Source of the DNA: Simiduia agarivorans SA1 = DSM 21679
Lineage (GTDB): Bacteria; Pseudomonadota; Gammaproteobacteria; Pseudomonadales; Cellvibrionaceae
Length of the DNA: 64,000 nt
Reading direction: 5' to 3'
Assembly (NCBI RefSeq): GCF_000305785.2
Contig: NC_018868.3
Span: 1,412,001 to 1,476,000 of the forward strand
Positions 9,084-18,377 of the stretch are shown in pieces. A program made the position numbers and the translations under genes. Numbering within the stretch: position 1 is the first letter of the stretch; each line of letters begins with the position of its first letter. A model generated the notes under the pieces. That model saw only the letters and a program-made list of their open reading frames with translations, was not told where the DNA came from and ran no database searches.

Positions 9084-9989
9084 ATGTTACTCACGCTGAA
9101 AAGCATGCCGCATCGCCAGCTTGCACTGCTGGCGATGCTGCTTCTGATGTCACCCTGGTTTTTTATCGGCGGGCCGGATTATTACGCGGCCCCGCTGTAC
9201 CGCTCCTTGTGGAATGCCGGCCACCTCCTGTTTTTTTCTGTGCTCGGTGTGTGGGTAGCTCCCCTGTGCAAACAACACACCCGGCGCTGGTGGTTGATGA
9301 GTCTGGCGGTATTAACGGTCAGTCTGTGCATCGAAACCCTCCAAGGCTTCGTGGGACGGGATTTCAGTTGGCAGGACGTTTATCACAACCTGGTGGGTTT
9401 CGCACTCGGGGCACTGTGGGCGCAAGCGGCAAGTCATCGCATCCGGGCGCTGCAGCTGTGCGCCCTGTTGCTAACCACACCGCTGCTGTGGACGTTGGTG
9501 CAGGATGCACGTCTGCACTGGCGCGCGACTACCCAGTTCCCGATCATCGCAGATTTCGAATCCGAGGTTGAACGACAACGCGTGCAGGGCACCACGTATT
9601 TACAACGCGACCACCGCAGTCACGGACAATCGGCGCTGGCCATTCAGCTCTCCACCGAACGCTATTCCGGAATCAGTATTGCGCGCTTACTGGGCGACTG
9701 GCGCAATTTCACGCTGCTGAAAATGGATATCTACAACCCGGCCTCCGCCGAGCAAACGATCACGCTGCGCATTGCCGATCAACACCACAACCAACAGTAT
9801 CACGATCGCTTTAATCAACGACTCAACCTGCAACCCGGCTGGAATGCCATTGCCCTGCCCATCGAGCAGATCCGCCACGCGCCCAGAGACCGGCAGATGG
9901 ATTTGCAGCACATCGCCGACATCACATTGTTCAGTGCAAGCAATCCATCGCCCCGACTCATCATGTTGGATTACGTCAGGCTTGAGTAG
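9084..9989 (+). CDS. VanZ-like membrane protein fused to a carbohydrate-binding-like domain
   Basis: 301 residues in two parts. Residues 1-150 have four or five membrane helices with the VanZ-family pattern (WNAGHLLFFSVLGV, then FSWQDVYHNLVGFALGALWA). Residues 150-301 form a soluble beta-sandwich-like region (LTLKMDIYNPA-type strands, RLIMLDYVRLE at the end) resembling CIA30/CBM11-like modules. VanZ proteins lie in the inner membrane and bind teicoplanin in some Gram-positives; the role in Gram-negatives is unknown. Probably co-transcribed with the preceding exported protein. Confidence 0.78.
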   Translation: MLLTLKSMPHRQLALLAMLLLMSPWFFIGGPDYYAAPLYRSLWNAGHLLFFSVLGVWVAPLCKQHTRRWWLMSLAVLTVSLCIETLQGFVGRDFSWQDVYHNLVGFALGALWAQAASHRIRALQLCALLLTTPLLWTLVQDARLHWRATTQFPIIADFESEVERQRVQGTTYLQRDHRSHGQSALAIQLSTERYSGISIARLLGDWRNFTLLKMDIYNPASAEQTITLRIADQHHNQQYHDRFNQRLNLQPGWNAIALPIEQIRHAPRDRQMDLQHIADITLFSASNPSPRLIMLDYVRLE

Positions 9990-10154
9990 CAGGCTGTTGA
10001 TCATCCTGTAGCCTGATCACATCGTCATACCTTGGTCTAGTGGCCAGATTTTACCCAATTGTTAGGCTGTGACCGTGGAGTAGTCATGCACGGACGCCTG
10101 CGTCACACGCATTATTCGGGCGCCTGATAATAAAAAATTTCCGGAGCAATGATC

Positions 10155-12155
10155 ATGTCACACCGATTTTCCCGGCGGCTTGCGGCTGCCTGTTACCTGA
10201 CCCCTCTGTTGAGCCTTGGGCTCATTCCACTTACCGCTGACGCGGGCAGTTGGGCCAACAACCAGAGCCTGGGCGGCTTCAGCAAAGTACATATCTACAC
10301 GCCCGACACCCTCTCGCCAGTTGGCGACGGTAAAGCGCTGATGCTGGTGTTGCACGGCTGCACTCAATCCATCGACGCTTACAAAACCGCCAACCTGGAA
10401 GTGGCGGCAGAGACTCATGGCATGGTGATCGCGGTGCCGGATGCGGCGTACAAACAGGGTTACAGTTGTTGGCATTATTGGGGTGCAACCAAATCCCGTA
10501 GCTATCAGGATTACAAAAACCTGATCACGCTGGCCAACACAATGAAGAACGACAGCGTGCGCGGCATTGACCCGAATCAGGTCTACATTGCCGGGCTGTC
10601 ATCGGGCGCCGCCTTCGCCCACACCACCGCGTGCCTCGCACCGGATGTATTCGCCGGTATGGGCATTGTGGCCGGGCCTTCCATTGGCACATCGTCCAAT
10701 GGCGCCTTCAGTTTTGAAACCGCCAACGTGGCGAGCCGCTGCAACAGTTACGCAGGCAGTTACGCCAGTCATTTTGCCACCCAAATTGGCGCCTTTGTGG
10801 CAGGCAGCAGTGATTACACCGTGCCCCAGGCCTATTTGCGCCAGAATGCGGAAGGCATGGCCACTCTGTACGGCGATACCGAACTAACCACCACCAATCG
10901 CACCCGTGAAGGCTTCAGCCATGCACAAACGCGCTGGAGCAACGACTGGGTACGGATGGATCTGATCAGCGGCCTCGGCCATGCCTGGCCGGCGGGCAGC
11001 GGTGCCAGCGGCGCTTACATCGGAGCCAATGGTTTTAACTATGCAATGTACCTGGGTGAATTTTTCCAGCAGTACAATCGCCGGCTGGTGCAAAATGCCG
11101 CGCCCACGTTGTCCAATGTGGTTACCTCAGAAAGCGCGAGTCGCATTACCGTATCGGGCAATGCCGCAGACGCCGACGGCAGCGTGAGCCAAGTTGCGGT
11201 GGTGATTAAAAACGGCAGTAACGCAACCGTGTTCAGCCAGACACTGACACCCAGCAATGGCAATTTTTCCGCCACCAGTGTCAATCTGGCGGATGGTCTC
11301 TATCAGGTCTCTGTCATCGCCACTGACAACCAAGGCAAAAACAGCGCCCAAACGTTGATGAGTCAACGCGTTGGTCCGGTGCCAGCCGCACAAGCCCCCG
11401 TGCTCAGCAACAACCTGGCGAGTGTTTCCGGTCAGTGTGTCACCGTGTCCGGCACAGTGACTGACGCAAACGGCGACCTGGCCAGTGTAACCGTGGCCGT
11501 AACGGGTCAAAGCCAGGCCGCTACGCTGACCGGCGATCAGTACAGTGCCAATTTATGCAATCTTGGCAATGGCAGCCAACAGGCCACTGTTACGGCCACC
11601 GATGCCACGCAGCTGGTTACAACGGCTAGCGTCAATTTCACCATTGACGCCGGTGTGGCCGGTAACTACAACGCACACATCAGCGCAGGTCGTATTACCT
11701 GGGGCGATGGGTATTCAGCGTGTTACCTGGCATTCGGCAGCGCCAGTTTTGTGATGCGGGAAATTGATCGCGGCAATGGTCAATGCGAATGGGTGGCCGA
11801 TGCCAACGCCAGTTGCAATGGCCCTGTGCAGGCGTGCAGTGGCAGCAGCCAACCCACCGATACCGATGGCGACGGCGTGCCAGATGCAACAGACAATTGC
11901 CCGGCCGTAGCCAATCCGGATCAGGCCGACAGTGATGGCGATGGTACCGGCGATGCCTGCGACAGCAGCGGTTTTGAATGCACGCAGACCACGGCCAGCA
12001 ATTATGCCCATGTACAGGCAGGTCGCGCGACGGTGAGTGGCTCTTATGCCTACGCGGTCGGCAGCGGAGATCTGTTGGGTCTGTACAATACCTTCTATTC
12101 CGCAACCCTGGCACAAACCGCCGCAGGTTATTACCAAGTGGGGACTTGTCCTTAG
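10155..12155 (+). CDS. Secreted PHB depolymerase/feruloyl-esterase-type hydrolase with accessory modules
   Basis: 666-residue exported serine esterase. The signal peptide ends near LTADAG. The catalytic alpha/beta-hydrolase domain (about 35-305) shows the oxyanion motif LVLHGCTQS, nucleophile elbow GLSSG (Ser149) and the late GLGHAWP histidine, as in the esterase PHB depolymerase/LpqC family. Next come Ig-like segments (about 313-500), a Cys-containing AHISAGRITWGDGYSACYLA module, a thrombospondin-type-3 calcium repeat (DTDGDGVPDATDNCP-type), and a related C-terminal AHVQAGRATVSG module. I prefer the ATG at 10155 over 10149 for ribosome-site spacing. Likely substrates are polyesters or esterified plant polysaccharides. 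Confidence 0.9.
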   Translation: MSHRFSRRLAAACYLTPLLSLGLIPLTADAGSWANNQSLGGFSKVHIYTPDTLSPVGDGKALMLVLHGCTQSIDAYKTANLEVAAETHGMVIAVPDAAYKQGYSCWHYWGATKSRSYQDYKNLITLANTMKNDSVRGIDPNQVYIAGLSSGAAFAHTTACLAPDVFAGMGIVAGPSIGTSSNGAFSFETANVASRCNSYAGSYASHFATQIGAFVAGSSDYTVPQAYLRQNAEGMATLYGDTELTTTNRTREGFSHAQTRWSNDWVRMDLISGLGHAWPAGSGASGAYIGANGFNYAMYLGEFFQQYNRRLVQNAAPTLSNVVTSESASRITVSGNAADADGSVSQVAVVIKNGSNATVFSQTLTPSNGNFSATSVNLADGLYQVSVIATDNQGKNSAQTLMSQRVGPVPAAQAPVLSNNLASVSGQCVTVSGTVTDANGDLASVTVAVTGQSQAATLTGDQYSANLCNLGNGSQQATVTATDATQLVTTASVNFTIDAGVAGNYNAHISAGRITWGDGYSACYLAFGSASFVMREIDRGNGQCEWVADANASCNGPVQACSGSSQPTDTDGDGVPDATDNCPAVANPDQADSDGDGTGDACDSSGFECTQTTASNYAHVQAGRATVSGSYAYAVGSGDLLGLYNTFYSATLAQTAAGYYQVGTCP

Positions 12156-12185
12156 AGACCAGGAGTTTCTAATTTCTGAAAAACA

Positions 12186-13658
12186 TCAGGCAGCCGGCAA
12201 TGCAAACGCAAAGTCGCTGCCCACACCGGGTGTGGACTTGACCTGAATCATACTGCCATGCAATTCCAGTATGCGTTTGACAATGGCAAGTCCAAGCCCG
12301 GTACCTTCCTGTTGTACGCCTTCGGGTTTGGCGGCGCGATAGTAACGGTCAAATAAATGCGGAATCTCGGTTTGCGAAACCCCTATCCCCGTATCTGCCA
12401 CATTTACACTCACCTGTCCGCGCACCTGTTGCAAACCCAATTGCACGCGCCCACCGGCGGGCGTGTAGCGCAACGCGTTCTCCAACAGATTTTCCAACAC
12501 CCGCTCCATCAGGCCAATATCACCGCGCACCACATAGGCGCCGGCCATCGCTGGCAAGCTCAATGCAATATGTTTTTCCTGTGCTTTCAGTTCAAACTTC
12601 TGCGCCACATCCTGCAATAGTTCGGCCATGGAAAACAGTTCCAGTACCGGCTGAGTGCGGCCGGCATCCAGTTTGCTGAGTTCAAATAACTCGCTCACCA
12701 ACCGGCCCAGACGCTGGCAGTGACGGAAGGCAATATCCACGTAATTACTGCGTTCCTCAGCGGGCAATTGCTCGCCACGAATTTTCAACAGTTCCAGATA
12801 CCCCTGCATGGAGGCCAGTGGGGTGCGTAGATCATGGGAGACATTGGAAATGAGTTCGCGTCGGAGCTGATCGGTTTCTTCCAGGCTTTTCATCTGCGCT
12901 TCAATGCGCGCCTGCAACTGGCTGAAGTAATGACTGAGTGCCGCAATTTCATCGTTGCCTCGTGGGTCGTGATCAGGCAAGCCCAGTTGATGACCGGTTG
13001 CAAACGCCTGCATTTCCGCACGCAGTTTCCTGAGTGGGCGGGTTAAGCTGCTGAACAGGAAAAAGCCCACGGTGGCGCCAAATACCAACACTGCGGCAAT
13101 GGCGCCCGCGGCCAATTGCAAGCTGAAACTGCTTTGCAGGGTGTCACTCAAGGTACTGAAACGTTCGCCGCCCAATACCACATAGAGAAAACCTTCAGGA
13201 TTGTCGGCATTCCCCACAGGAAACGCGGAAAACACTTTTTGCTGGCCGGGATGCCGGGGATCTGCACCAAATACCGGCCCCTGTTCCGGCGCGGCCAGCC
13301 ATTCCACGATGGGTGCCAGTGGCAGTTGCGGGACTTTGACCGCATCGGCCGGCACACCCTGCGACAGAATGTTTCCCGCCGGGTCCAACAAATACACTTC
13401 CACAATCGGATTGACCACCATCACCAGCTCGGCCAGTTCCTGCATGGTGGTTTCGTTGACCACGCCGTCTTCAATTAACGGCGCCCGGTCCACGATGTAC
13501 ATGGCCAGACTCCGGTTCAGGTTCTGGGTAATTTCCTGATAGTAGCGATCGCTACTCCACAATATCAGCGACACATAACTCACGCCGATCAGAAAAAACA
13601 ACACCACAAAACTCAGACTCAAGCGCGCGCGCAGACTCCATTGCCGCCAGAATGTCAT
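12186..13658 (-). CDS. Sensor histidine kinase
   Basis: Inner-membrane sensor kinase of 490 residues. TM1 is about 12-34 and the periplasmic sensor 35-175. TM2 is about 180-204, followed by HAMP. The H-box VSHDLRTPLASMQGYLELL carries His275, then come the N-box (NALRYTPAGG), G1 (DTGIGV) and G2 (GTGLGLAIVKRI). It autophosphorylates and passes phosphate to the response regulator encoded just upstream; the two genes overlap by 4 bp, so translation is coupled. The stimulus is unknown. Two secreted spondin-domain proteins lie upstream on the same strand and may be linked to the same signal. Confidence 0.93.
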   Translation of the reverse strand: MTFWRQWSLRARLSLSFVVLFFLIGVSYVSLILWSSDRYYQEITQNLNRSLAMYIVDRAPLIEDGVVNETTMQELAELVMVVNPIVEVYLLDPAGNILSQGVPADAVKVPQLPLAPIVEWLAAPEQGPVFGADPRHPGQQKVFSAFPVGNADNPEGFLYVVLGGERFSTLSDTLQSSFSLQLAAGAIAAVLVFGATVGFFLFSSLTRPLRKLRAEMQAFATGHQLGLPDHDPRGNDEIAALSHYFSQLQARIEAQMKSLEETDQLRRELISNVSHDLRTPLASMQGYLELLKIRGEQLPAEERSNYVDIAFRHCQRLGRLVSELFELSKLDAGRTQPVLELFSMAELLQDVAQKFELKAQEKHIALSLPAMAGAYVVRGDIGLMERVLENLLENALRYTPAGGRVQLGLQQVRGQVSVNVADTGIGVSQTEIPHLFDRYYRAAKPEGVQQEGTGLGLAIVKRILELHGSMIQVKSTPGVGSDFAFALPAA

Positions 13659-14362
13659 GCCTCGATCCCCGCATCAAATTTGTAACCCACGCCCCAGACG
13701 GTAAGAATGTATTTCGGTGATGCGGGATCGGGTTCTATTTTTGCGCGCAGCCGATTGATGTGGCTGTTGACCGTGTGTTCGTAACCTTCGTGCCCGTAAC
13801 CCCACACGTCCTGCAATAAATCCATGCGCCGGAACACCTTGCCGGGAAAGCGCGCAAAATGCTGCAGCAAATCAAATTCCTTGGCGGTGCATTCAATGGC
13901 CCGGCCACACACGGCCACCGTGCGATCGCGGCCATTTACTTGCACATCGCCCACCTGCAACAATTCTTTGGGTGCCACCGGCGTCTGCCCCATCTGCGCG
14001 CGACGCAATAGCGCCTTCACGCGGGCAACCAGTTCGAGATTACTGAAGGGTTTGGTGAGATAATCATCGGCGCCTAACTCAAGCCCCAATACCCGATCCA
14101 ATTCGGTGGCGCGGCTGGTGAGCATCAATACCGGCGTCTGCACACCCTGCGCACGCAATTCGCGACACACATCCAACCCGTCTTTGCCCGGTAAACGCAA
14201 ATCCAGCAATACCACCTGGTATTTGCCGCTCAGCGCTTCCCGCAAACCGGACTCGCCATCGTGACAAATCACGCACTCCCCGGACAATTCATGCAGGTGC
14301 AGCGCCACGAGATTGGCGAGGTCGGGTTCATCTTCGATGATTAAAAATCGCTTGTCGGGCAT
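13655..14362 (-). CDS. OmpR-family response regulator
   Basis: 235-residue DNA-binding response regulator. The receiver domain has the acidic pocket (EDE at 10-12), phospho-acceptor Asp54 in VVLLDLRLPG, and the conserved Thr/Ser (MLTSRA) and Lys (LTKPF). The C-terminal winged helix (about 135-232) ends in YILTVWGVGYKFDAG. The frame stays open to 14470, but that would run into the palindromic repeat; the ATG at 14362 gives the standard MPDKRFLIIEDEPD opening and has an upstream GGAAG. Operates with the overlapping sensor kinase. Confidence 0.93.
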   Translation of the reverse strand: MPDKRFLIIEDEPDLANLVALHLHELSGECVICHDGESGLREALSGKYQVVLLDLRLPGKDGLDVCRELRAQGVQTPVLMLTSRATELDRVLGLELGADDYLTKPFSNLELVARVKALLRRAQMGQTPVAPKELLQVGDVQVNGRDRTVAVCGRAIECTAKEFDLLQHFARFPGKVFRRMDLLQDVWGYGHEGYEHTVNSHINRLRAKIEPDPASPKYILTVWGVGYKFDAGIEA

Positions 14363-14394
14363 ATCTATAAACGCTTCCTTAAGCTGGACCGAGC

Positions 14395-14494
14395 GGGAGA
14401 CAGGGCGGGCAGTTAGGGGACGCGTGAATACGTCCCTGTAGCTTGACGCTGGCATCCATGCCAGCGACACCCCTAACTACCCGCCCTGTCTCCC
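14395..14494. repeat. Nested 100-bp palindromic repeat (REP-like)
   Basis: Outer arms of 25 bp (14395-14419 and 14470-14494) match in 24 positions. Inside is a second perfect hairpin (CGCTGGCAT 14447-14455 with ATGCCAGCG 14458-14466), and GGACG-TGAATA-CGTCC forms a third small stem near 14417-14433. From memory, the ACGTCCCTGT-GACGCTGGCATCCATGCC type of string recurs as an extragenic palindrome in gammaproteobacteria. It lies in the leader of the response regulator gene. Confidence 0.75.
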
Positions 14495-14547
14495 ACTTTC
14501 CTGCATCGAGATCAGTATTCCAAAAGAGAAAAAGCAACAGACATTTC

Positions 14548-15291
14548 TTATTGCGTCCGCGTAATCACCACCCGCATGGCCGGGTTATCAAACCGGTGGG
14601 CGGCCCCTAATACCGAATTGCCGAGACCATCATCGGCTGTCACCACGCCGGCGTGCGCATGCACCTGATCACGCACATCATCGCGGACGGCATTAAAGCC
14701 CTCCTGTGCGCCACCAGCCGCTGCCGGACCCGGTATCGTATCCGCCGTTTCCGTATTGGCTTCGGTGCCGGCGTCGTACACTACCGCCGTCAGCGTTATA
14801 GAGTCATTGACCGCCAGATTTGTTACATCCACATTCTGCGCGGCGGTAATGGCATCGTTGGTATTCACCAGCATGGTCAGACCGCTGATGCGGATATCCA
14901 CCAATTGCGCCTCCATCAGTTCCAGATCCAGCATCAGCGTCTCACTTGCGCCCGGCATCAGAATGCCAGCGCCACCGGCTTGCGCAAACACATTGCTGTC
15001 ATCTGCCAGCGTCGCCAGTAACGGTGCGTTATCGCCCGCTTCGGCGACTTGCTCAAGCGGTACCGAAGCAGCGGCACCGACAGTAAAGAGCCGGGTTGCG
15101 TTGGTGTGCGCCGCCACCACCAGCGGCGAGAAAGGTTGGCCGGCGGTCATATTGGTGACCTCAATGCTGTAGCCCCGCTCGGCCAATTGTGGTGCTGGTG
15201 GGGTTGGATCATCATCACTGTTGCCACAGGCTGCCAGCCCGAAGGTGAGCGCGGTCAGTGTGGCGATGCGGTAAATAAGTTGCCGTTTCAT
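14548..15291 (-). CDS. Spondin-domain lipoprotein
   Basis: 247-residue exported protein. The signal peptide carries a lipobox ending LAAC, so it is probably lipid-anchored. The mature part has a spondin-N-like domain: YSIEVTNMTAGQPFSPLVVAAH, then a LFTVGAAAS segment, VVYDAGTEANTE, and an acidic/His-rich HAHAGVV region. Eukaryotic spondins bind calcium and matrix; bacterial members are uncharacterised. A start at the GTG at 15303 is possible, but the ATG at 15291 has a GAGGTGG ribosome site. It follows a paralogue by 8 bp and leads into the two-component genes. Confidence 0.85.
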   Translation of the reverse strand: MKRQLIYRIATLTALTFGLAACGNSDDDPTPPAPQLAERGYSIEVTNMTAGQPFSPLVVAAHTNATRLFTVGAAASVPLEQVAEAGDNAPLLATLADDSNVFAQAGGAGILMPGASETLMLDLELMEAQLVDIRISGLTMLVNTNDAITAAQNVDVTNLAVNDSITLTAVVYDAGTEANTETADTIPGPAAAGGAQEGFNAVRDDVRDQVHAHAGVVTADDGLGNSVLGAAHRFDNPAMRVVITRTQ

Positions 15292-15299
15292 AGCCCACC

Positions 15300-16004
15300 T
15301 CACTGTACGGTTAGGGTGATGCGCGCCACCGGGTTCAGCCAGCGGCTCTGGGTAGCGTCGATATCACTGACACCGCCCGCGGCATCCGCATCGCCCAATA
15401 CACCCGGGTGTATGTGCACAAAGCCTTCAGCACTGCCGGTCCGGCCGGTGCCGTTCATACCCACCAGCGATTCCAATGGCGGTGGTACCGGCATACCGGC
15501 CATGCCCGGCGCACCCGAACCCCGGATTTCATCATTGGCTTCGGTGCCGGCGTCATAGGCATTCAGGGTATAGGTGTAGGTGCCGGCTTCGGTCGGCAAC
15601 ATCAGACTGTTCAGGCCCACAAAGCCGTCATTGGTGGGCAACAGCATGGCCACAATGGACAAGCGGGTATTGGCCGGCGTGGCATCGTTGTTGATCATCG
15701 CCGAGGTGACCGCGCCGGGTGCTAACAAACCACCCGCAGGGTTGGCAACGATCTGCCCCGATACCGAGCTGACAATGGCCTCAAGACCACTGATATCGCC
15801 ACCTTCGGCCATGGTCTGCAATTCGGTACTGGCCGCCGCCCCCACCGAGAACAAGCTGGCCGACTCCGGATGGGCCGCCACTAGCAAGGGCGTGAAGTAG
15901 GTGCCGCGGGTCAGGTTTTGTACTTCTATGGTGTAGTCGGCGGCAAACGCCGGTGCGCTCATCAATGCCGCCAAAGGCAAGACGCGGGTGAGAAACGTGT
16001 TCAT
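15300..16004 (-). CDS. Spondin-domain secreted protein
   Basis: 234-residue paralogue of the neighbouring lipoprotein but with an ordinary cleavable signal peptide (LPLAALMSAPAFA). It shares the YTIEVQNLTRGTYFTPLLVAAH opening, FSVGAAAS, the YDAGTEANDE stretch and a C-terminal HIHPGV segment. The ATG at 16004 has a GGGAG site. The function of bacterial spondin-domain proteins is unknown; the pair's position ahead of the response regulator and kinase suggests joint expression. Periplasmic or secreted. Confidence 0.85.
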   Translation of the reverse strand: MNTFLTRVLPLAALMSAPAFAADYTIEVQNLTRGTYFTPLLVAAHPESASLFSVGAAASTELQTMAEGGDISGLEAIVSSVSGQIVANPAGGLLAPGAVTSAMINNDATPANTRLSIVAMLLPTNDGFVGLNSLMLPTEAGTYTYTLNAYDAGTEANDEIRGSGAPGMAGMPVPPPLESLVGMNGTGRTGSAEGFVHIHPGVLGDADAAGGVSDIDATQSRWLNPVARITLTVQ

Positions 16005-16154
16005 GGGAGCTCCCTTCATTGGTTATTGAGTGGCCAGCATCCCAAAGTGGCGCGCACCAATCCTCACGGAAGTATCACAAGAGGGTCAAAATTCCTGAGG
16101 AATCCCCCGGAATTCCCGTCATATAGGGATTCACTCATAACAAAGAACCACACC

Positions 16155-18377
16155 ATGACCCGCTCTTTTTTTGCCGGGTTGCTGCTGGCAACCTCCAGCC
16201 TGCTAGCCCAGGCCGACGATAAACTCTCCATCGAACGCATCTACGCCGACCCGTCATTGTCCGGCCCCACCATGCAGGGCCTGGATCTGTCACCCGATGG
16301 TCAGTTGGTCACATACCTGAAGGCCAAACAGGACGACTACCTGCAACTGGATTTGTGGGCCTTTGATCAGGCCACGGGCAAACACGCACTGTTGGTGGAT
16401 TCCCGTGCGCTGGTGCCGGAAAAAGCCCTGTCGGACGAAGAGATTGCCCGCCGCGAGCGCGCACGCATCACCAACACCGGCATTGTGGATTACCAGTGGG
16501 CCAAAACCGGTGAAGGGCTTCTGTTCCCCTTGAGTGGTGATTTGTTTTTCTATGAGCTGGCCAATAAAAAGGCCCGGCAGCTCACGGCCACCGACGCCTT
16601 TGAAACCGACCCGCAAATTTCACCCGACGGCAAGAAAGTGGCATTTATCCGCGATCAGAATTTGTACGTGGTGGATATTGCCAGTGGCCGCGAACAGCAG
16701 CTCACCCGCGACGGTGGCGGTCTGATCAAAAATGGCATGGCGGAATTCATTGCCCAGGAAGAAATGGGCCGCAGCACCGGCTACTGGTGGTCGCCCGATA
16801 GCGCGCAGATTGCGTTCATTCGCGTGGATGAATCACCGGTTGGCGTTGAACAGCGCTATGAAATCGACGGCGATTCCTTCAAAGTCTACGACCAGCGCTA
16901 CCCCCGCACCGGCACCAACAATGTGCTCAACCGGGTGGGTGTTATCAGCCTCAAAGGCAAAGCCAAGGCCCGTTGGATAGACATCGGGTCCGAGACCGAC
17001 ATTTACATTGGCCGCATCAATTGGTTTGCCGACAACGAGCACCTGCTGATTCAACGCCAGAATCGCGCCCAATCTGAATTGAACGCACTGAAAGCCAATG
17101 TGCGCAACGGCAAATCCAGCACCCTGCTCACAGAAACCCATGCGGCCTGGATTAACCTCAACGACCACACCCGCTTCCTGAAAGATAACAAGCACTTTAT
17201 CTGGGGCGCGGAGCGCGGCGATACGTTACAGCTTTATCTGTACAGCACCGATGGCAAGGCCGTGCGCCAGATTACCCAAGGCAATGGCGTGGTCAAAGAT
17301 CTGGTAGGCATCAACGAAGCCGAAGGCCTGGTGTATTTCACTGCCAATTACGACAACCCGCTGGAAACCCATCTGTTCAGCGCCACCCTGTTTGGTGATA
17401 CCCCGGTGGTGAAAAAAATCACCCAACGCGCGGGTAATCACGCCATTACCCTGTCGCGCTCGGCCACCAGTTATCTGGACAACTTCAGCTCGGCCAGCCA
17501 ACCCACCCAAACCAGTTTTCACACCATCTCGGGTGAACGCATTACCTGGCTGGAACAAAATGCGCTGGATAAAAGCCATCCCTATGCGCCTTACCTGAAG
17601 GATCATATTGCACCGGAATTTGGCAGCATTGCCGCCGAAGACGGCCAGGTCATGTACTTCCAGCTGATCAAACCGGCAAATATGAAATCGGGCAAACGCT
17701 ACCCGGTGATCATTGATGTGTACGGTGGCCCCCATGCCCAGCGCGTGGCCAACAGCTGGGAAGGTCGCAACAGCTACTGGCATCAGGTGATGGCACAAAA
17801 AGGTTATGTGGTGTTCAAACTCGACAATCGTGGCTCGGGTAACCGGGGCCTGAAATTTGAAACACCCCTGCACAAACACCTGGGTGACATTGAATTGCGC
17901 GATCAATTAAAAGGCGTGGAATTCCTGAAAAGCCTGAATTACGTAGACCCTGACCGCATTGGCATTTTCGGCTGGAGTTATGGTGGCTACATGACCATCA
18001 TGGCCCTGTTCAAAGCGCCGGACGTGTTTAAAGTGGGCGTTTCTGTTGCACCTGTGACCGACTGGCGCCTGTACGATACCCACTACACCGAACGCTACCT
18101 GTCGCACCCGGCCACCAATGCCGATGGCTATGACGCCAGTAATGTGTTCCCCTACCTGGACGGCTACAAAGACGGCTTGCTGATCATTCACGGCATGGCC
18201 GATGACAATGTCCTGTTCCTGAATGCCACCAAAGTCTATGCGGCATTGCAGAATAAAATGAAACCGTTCGAACAATCCAATTACCCGGGTAAAAAACACG
18301 GCATCCGCGGCAAAGAAACACGGATTCATTTGTTCAACCAAATGACCGAATTTTTCGATCGGAAATTAGCGGAGTAA
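16155..18377 (+). CDS. Exported S9 prolyl oligopeptidase (DPP-IV-like)
   Basis: 740-residue serine peptidase with a signal peptide (FFAGLLLATSSLLAQA). The N-terminal beta-propeller (about 40-490) contains the double-Glu exopeptidase motif in AEFIAQEEMG, typical of dipeptidyl peptidase IV. The C-terminal alpha/beta-hydrolase domain has Ser608 (GWSYGGYM), Asp683 (HGMADDNV) and His715 (KKHGI). It should release X-Pro or X-Ala dipeptides in the periplasm. An open frame extends upstream to 15918, but the signal peptide fixes the start at 16155. Its last 80 bp or so are copied downstream in a tandem duplication. Confidence 0.93.
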   Translation: MTRSFFAGLLLATSSLLAQADDKLSIERIYADPSLSGPTMQGLDLSPDGQLVTYLKAKQDDYLQLDLWAFDQATGKHALLVDSRALVPEKALSDEEIARRERARITNTGIVDYQWAKTGEGLLFPLSGDLFFYELANKKARQLTATDAFETDPQISPDGKKVAFIRDQNLYVVDIASGREQQLTRDGGGLIKNGMAEFIAQEEMGRSTGYWWSPDSAQIAFIRVDESPVGVEQRYEIDGDSFKVYDQRYPRTGTNNVLNRVGVISLKGKAKARWIDIGSETDIYIGRINWFADNEHLLIQRQNRAQSELNALKANVRNGKSSTLLTETHAAWINLNDHTRFLKDNKHFIWGAERGDTLQLYLYSTDGKAVRQITQGNGVVKDLVGINEAEGLVYFTANYDNPLETHLFSATLFGDTPVVKKITQRAGNHAITLSRSATSYLDNFSSASQPTQTSFHTISGERITWLEQNALDKSHPYAPYLKDHIAPEFGSIAAEDGQVMYFQLIKPANMKSGKRYPVIIDVYGGPHAQRVANSWEGRNSYWHQVMAQKGYVVFKLDNRGSGNRGLKFETPLHKHLGDIELRDQLKGVEFLKSLNYVDPDRIGIFGWSYGGYMTIMALFKAPDVFKVGVSVAPVTDWRLYDTHYTERYLSHPATNADGYDASNVFPYLDGYKDGLLIIHGMADDNVLFLNATKVYAALQNKMKPFEQSNYPGKKHGIRGKETRIHLFNQMTEFFDRKLAE

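Noticed and set aside
15918..16154. N-terminal extension of the S9 peptidase up to 15918
   Set aside because: It would overlap the spondin gene on the other strand and bury a clear signal peptide starting at 16155.
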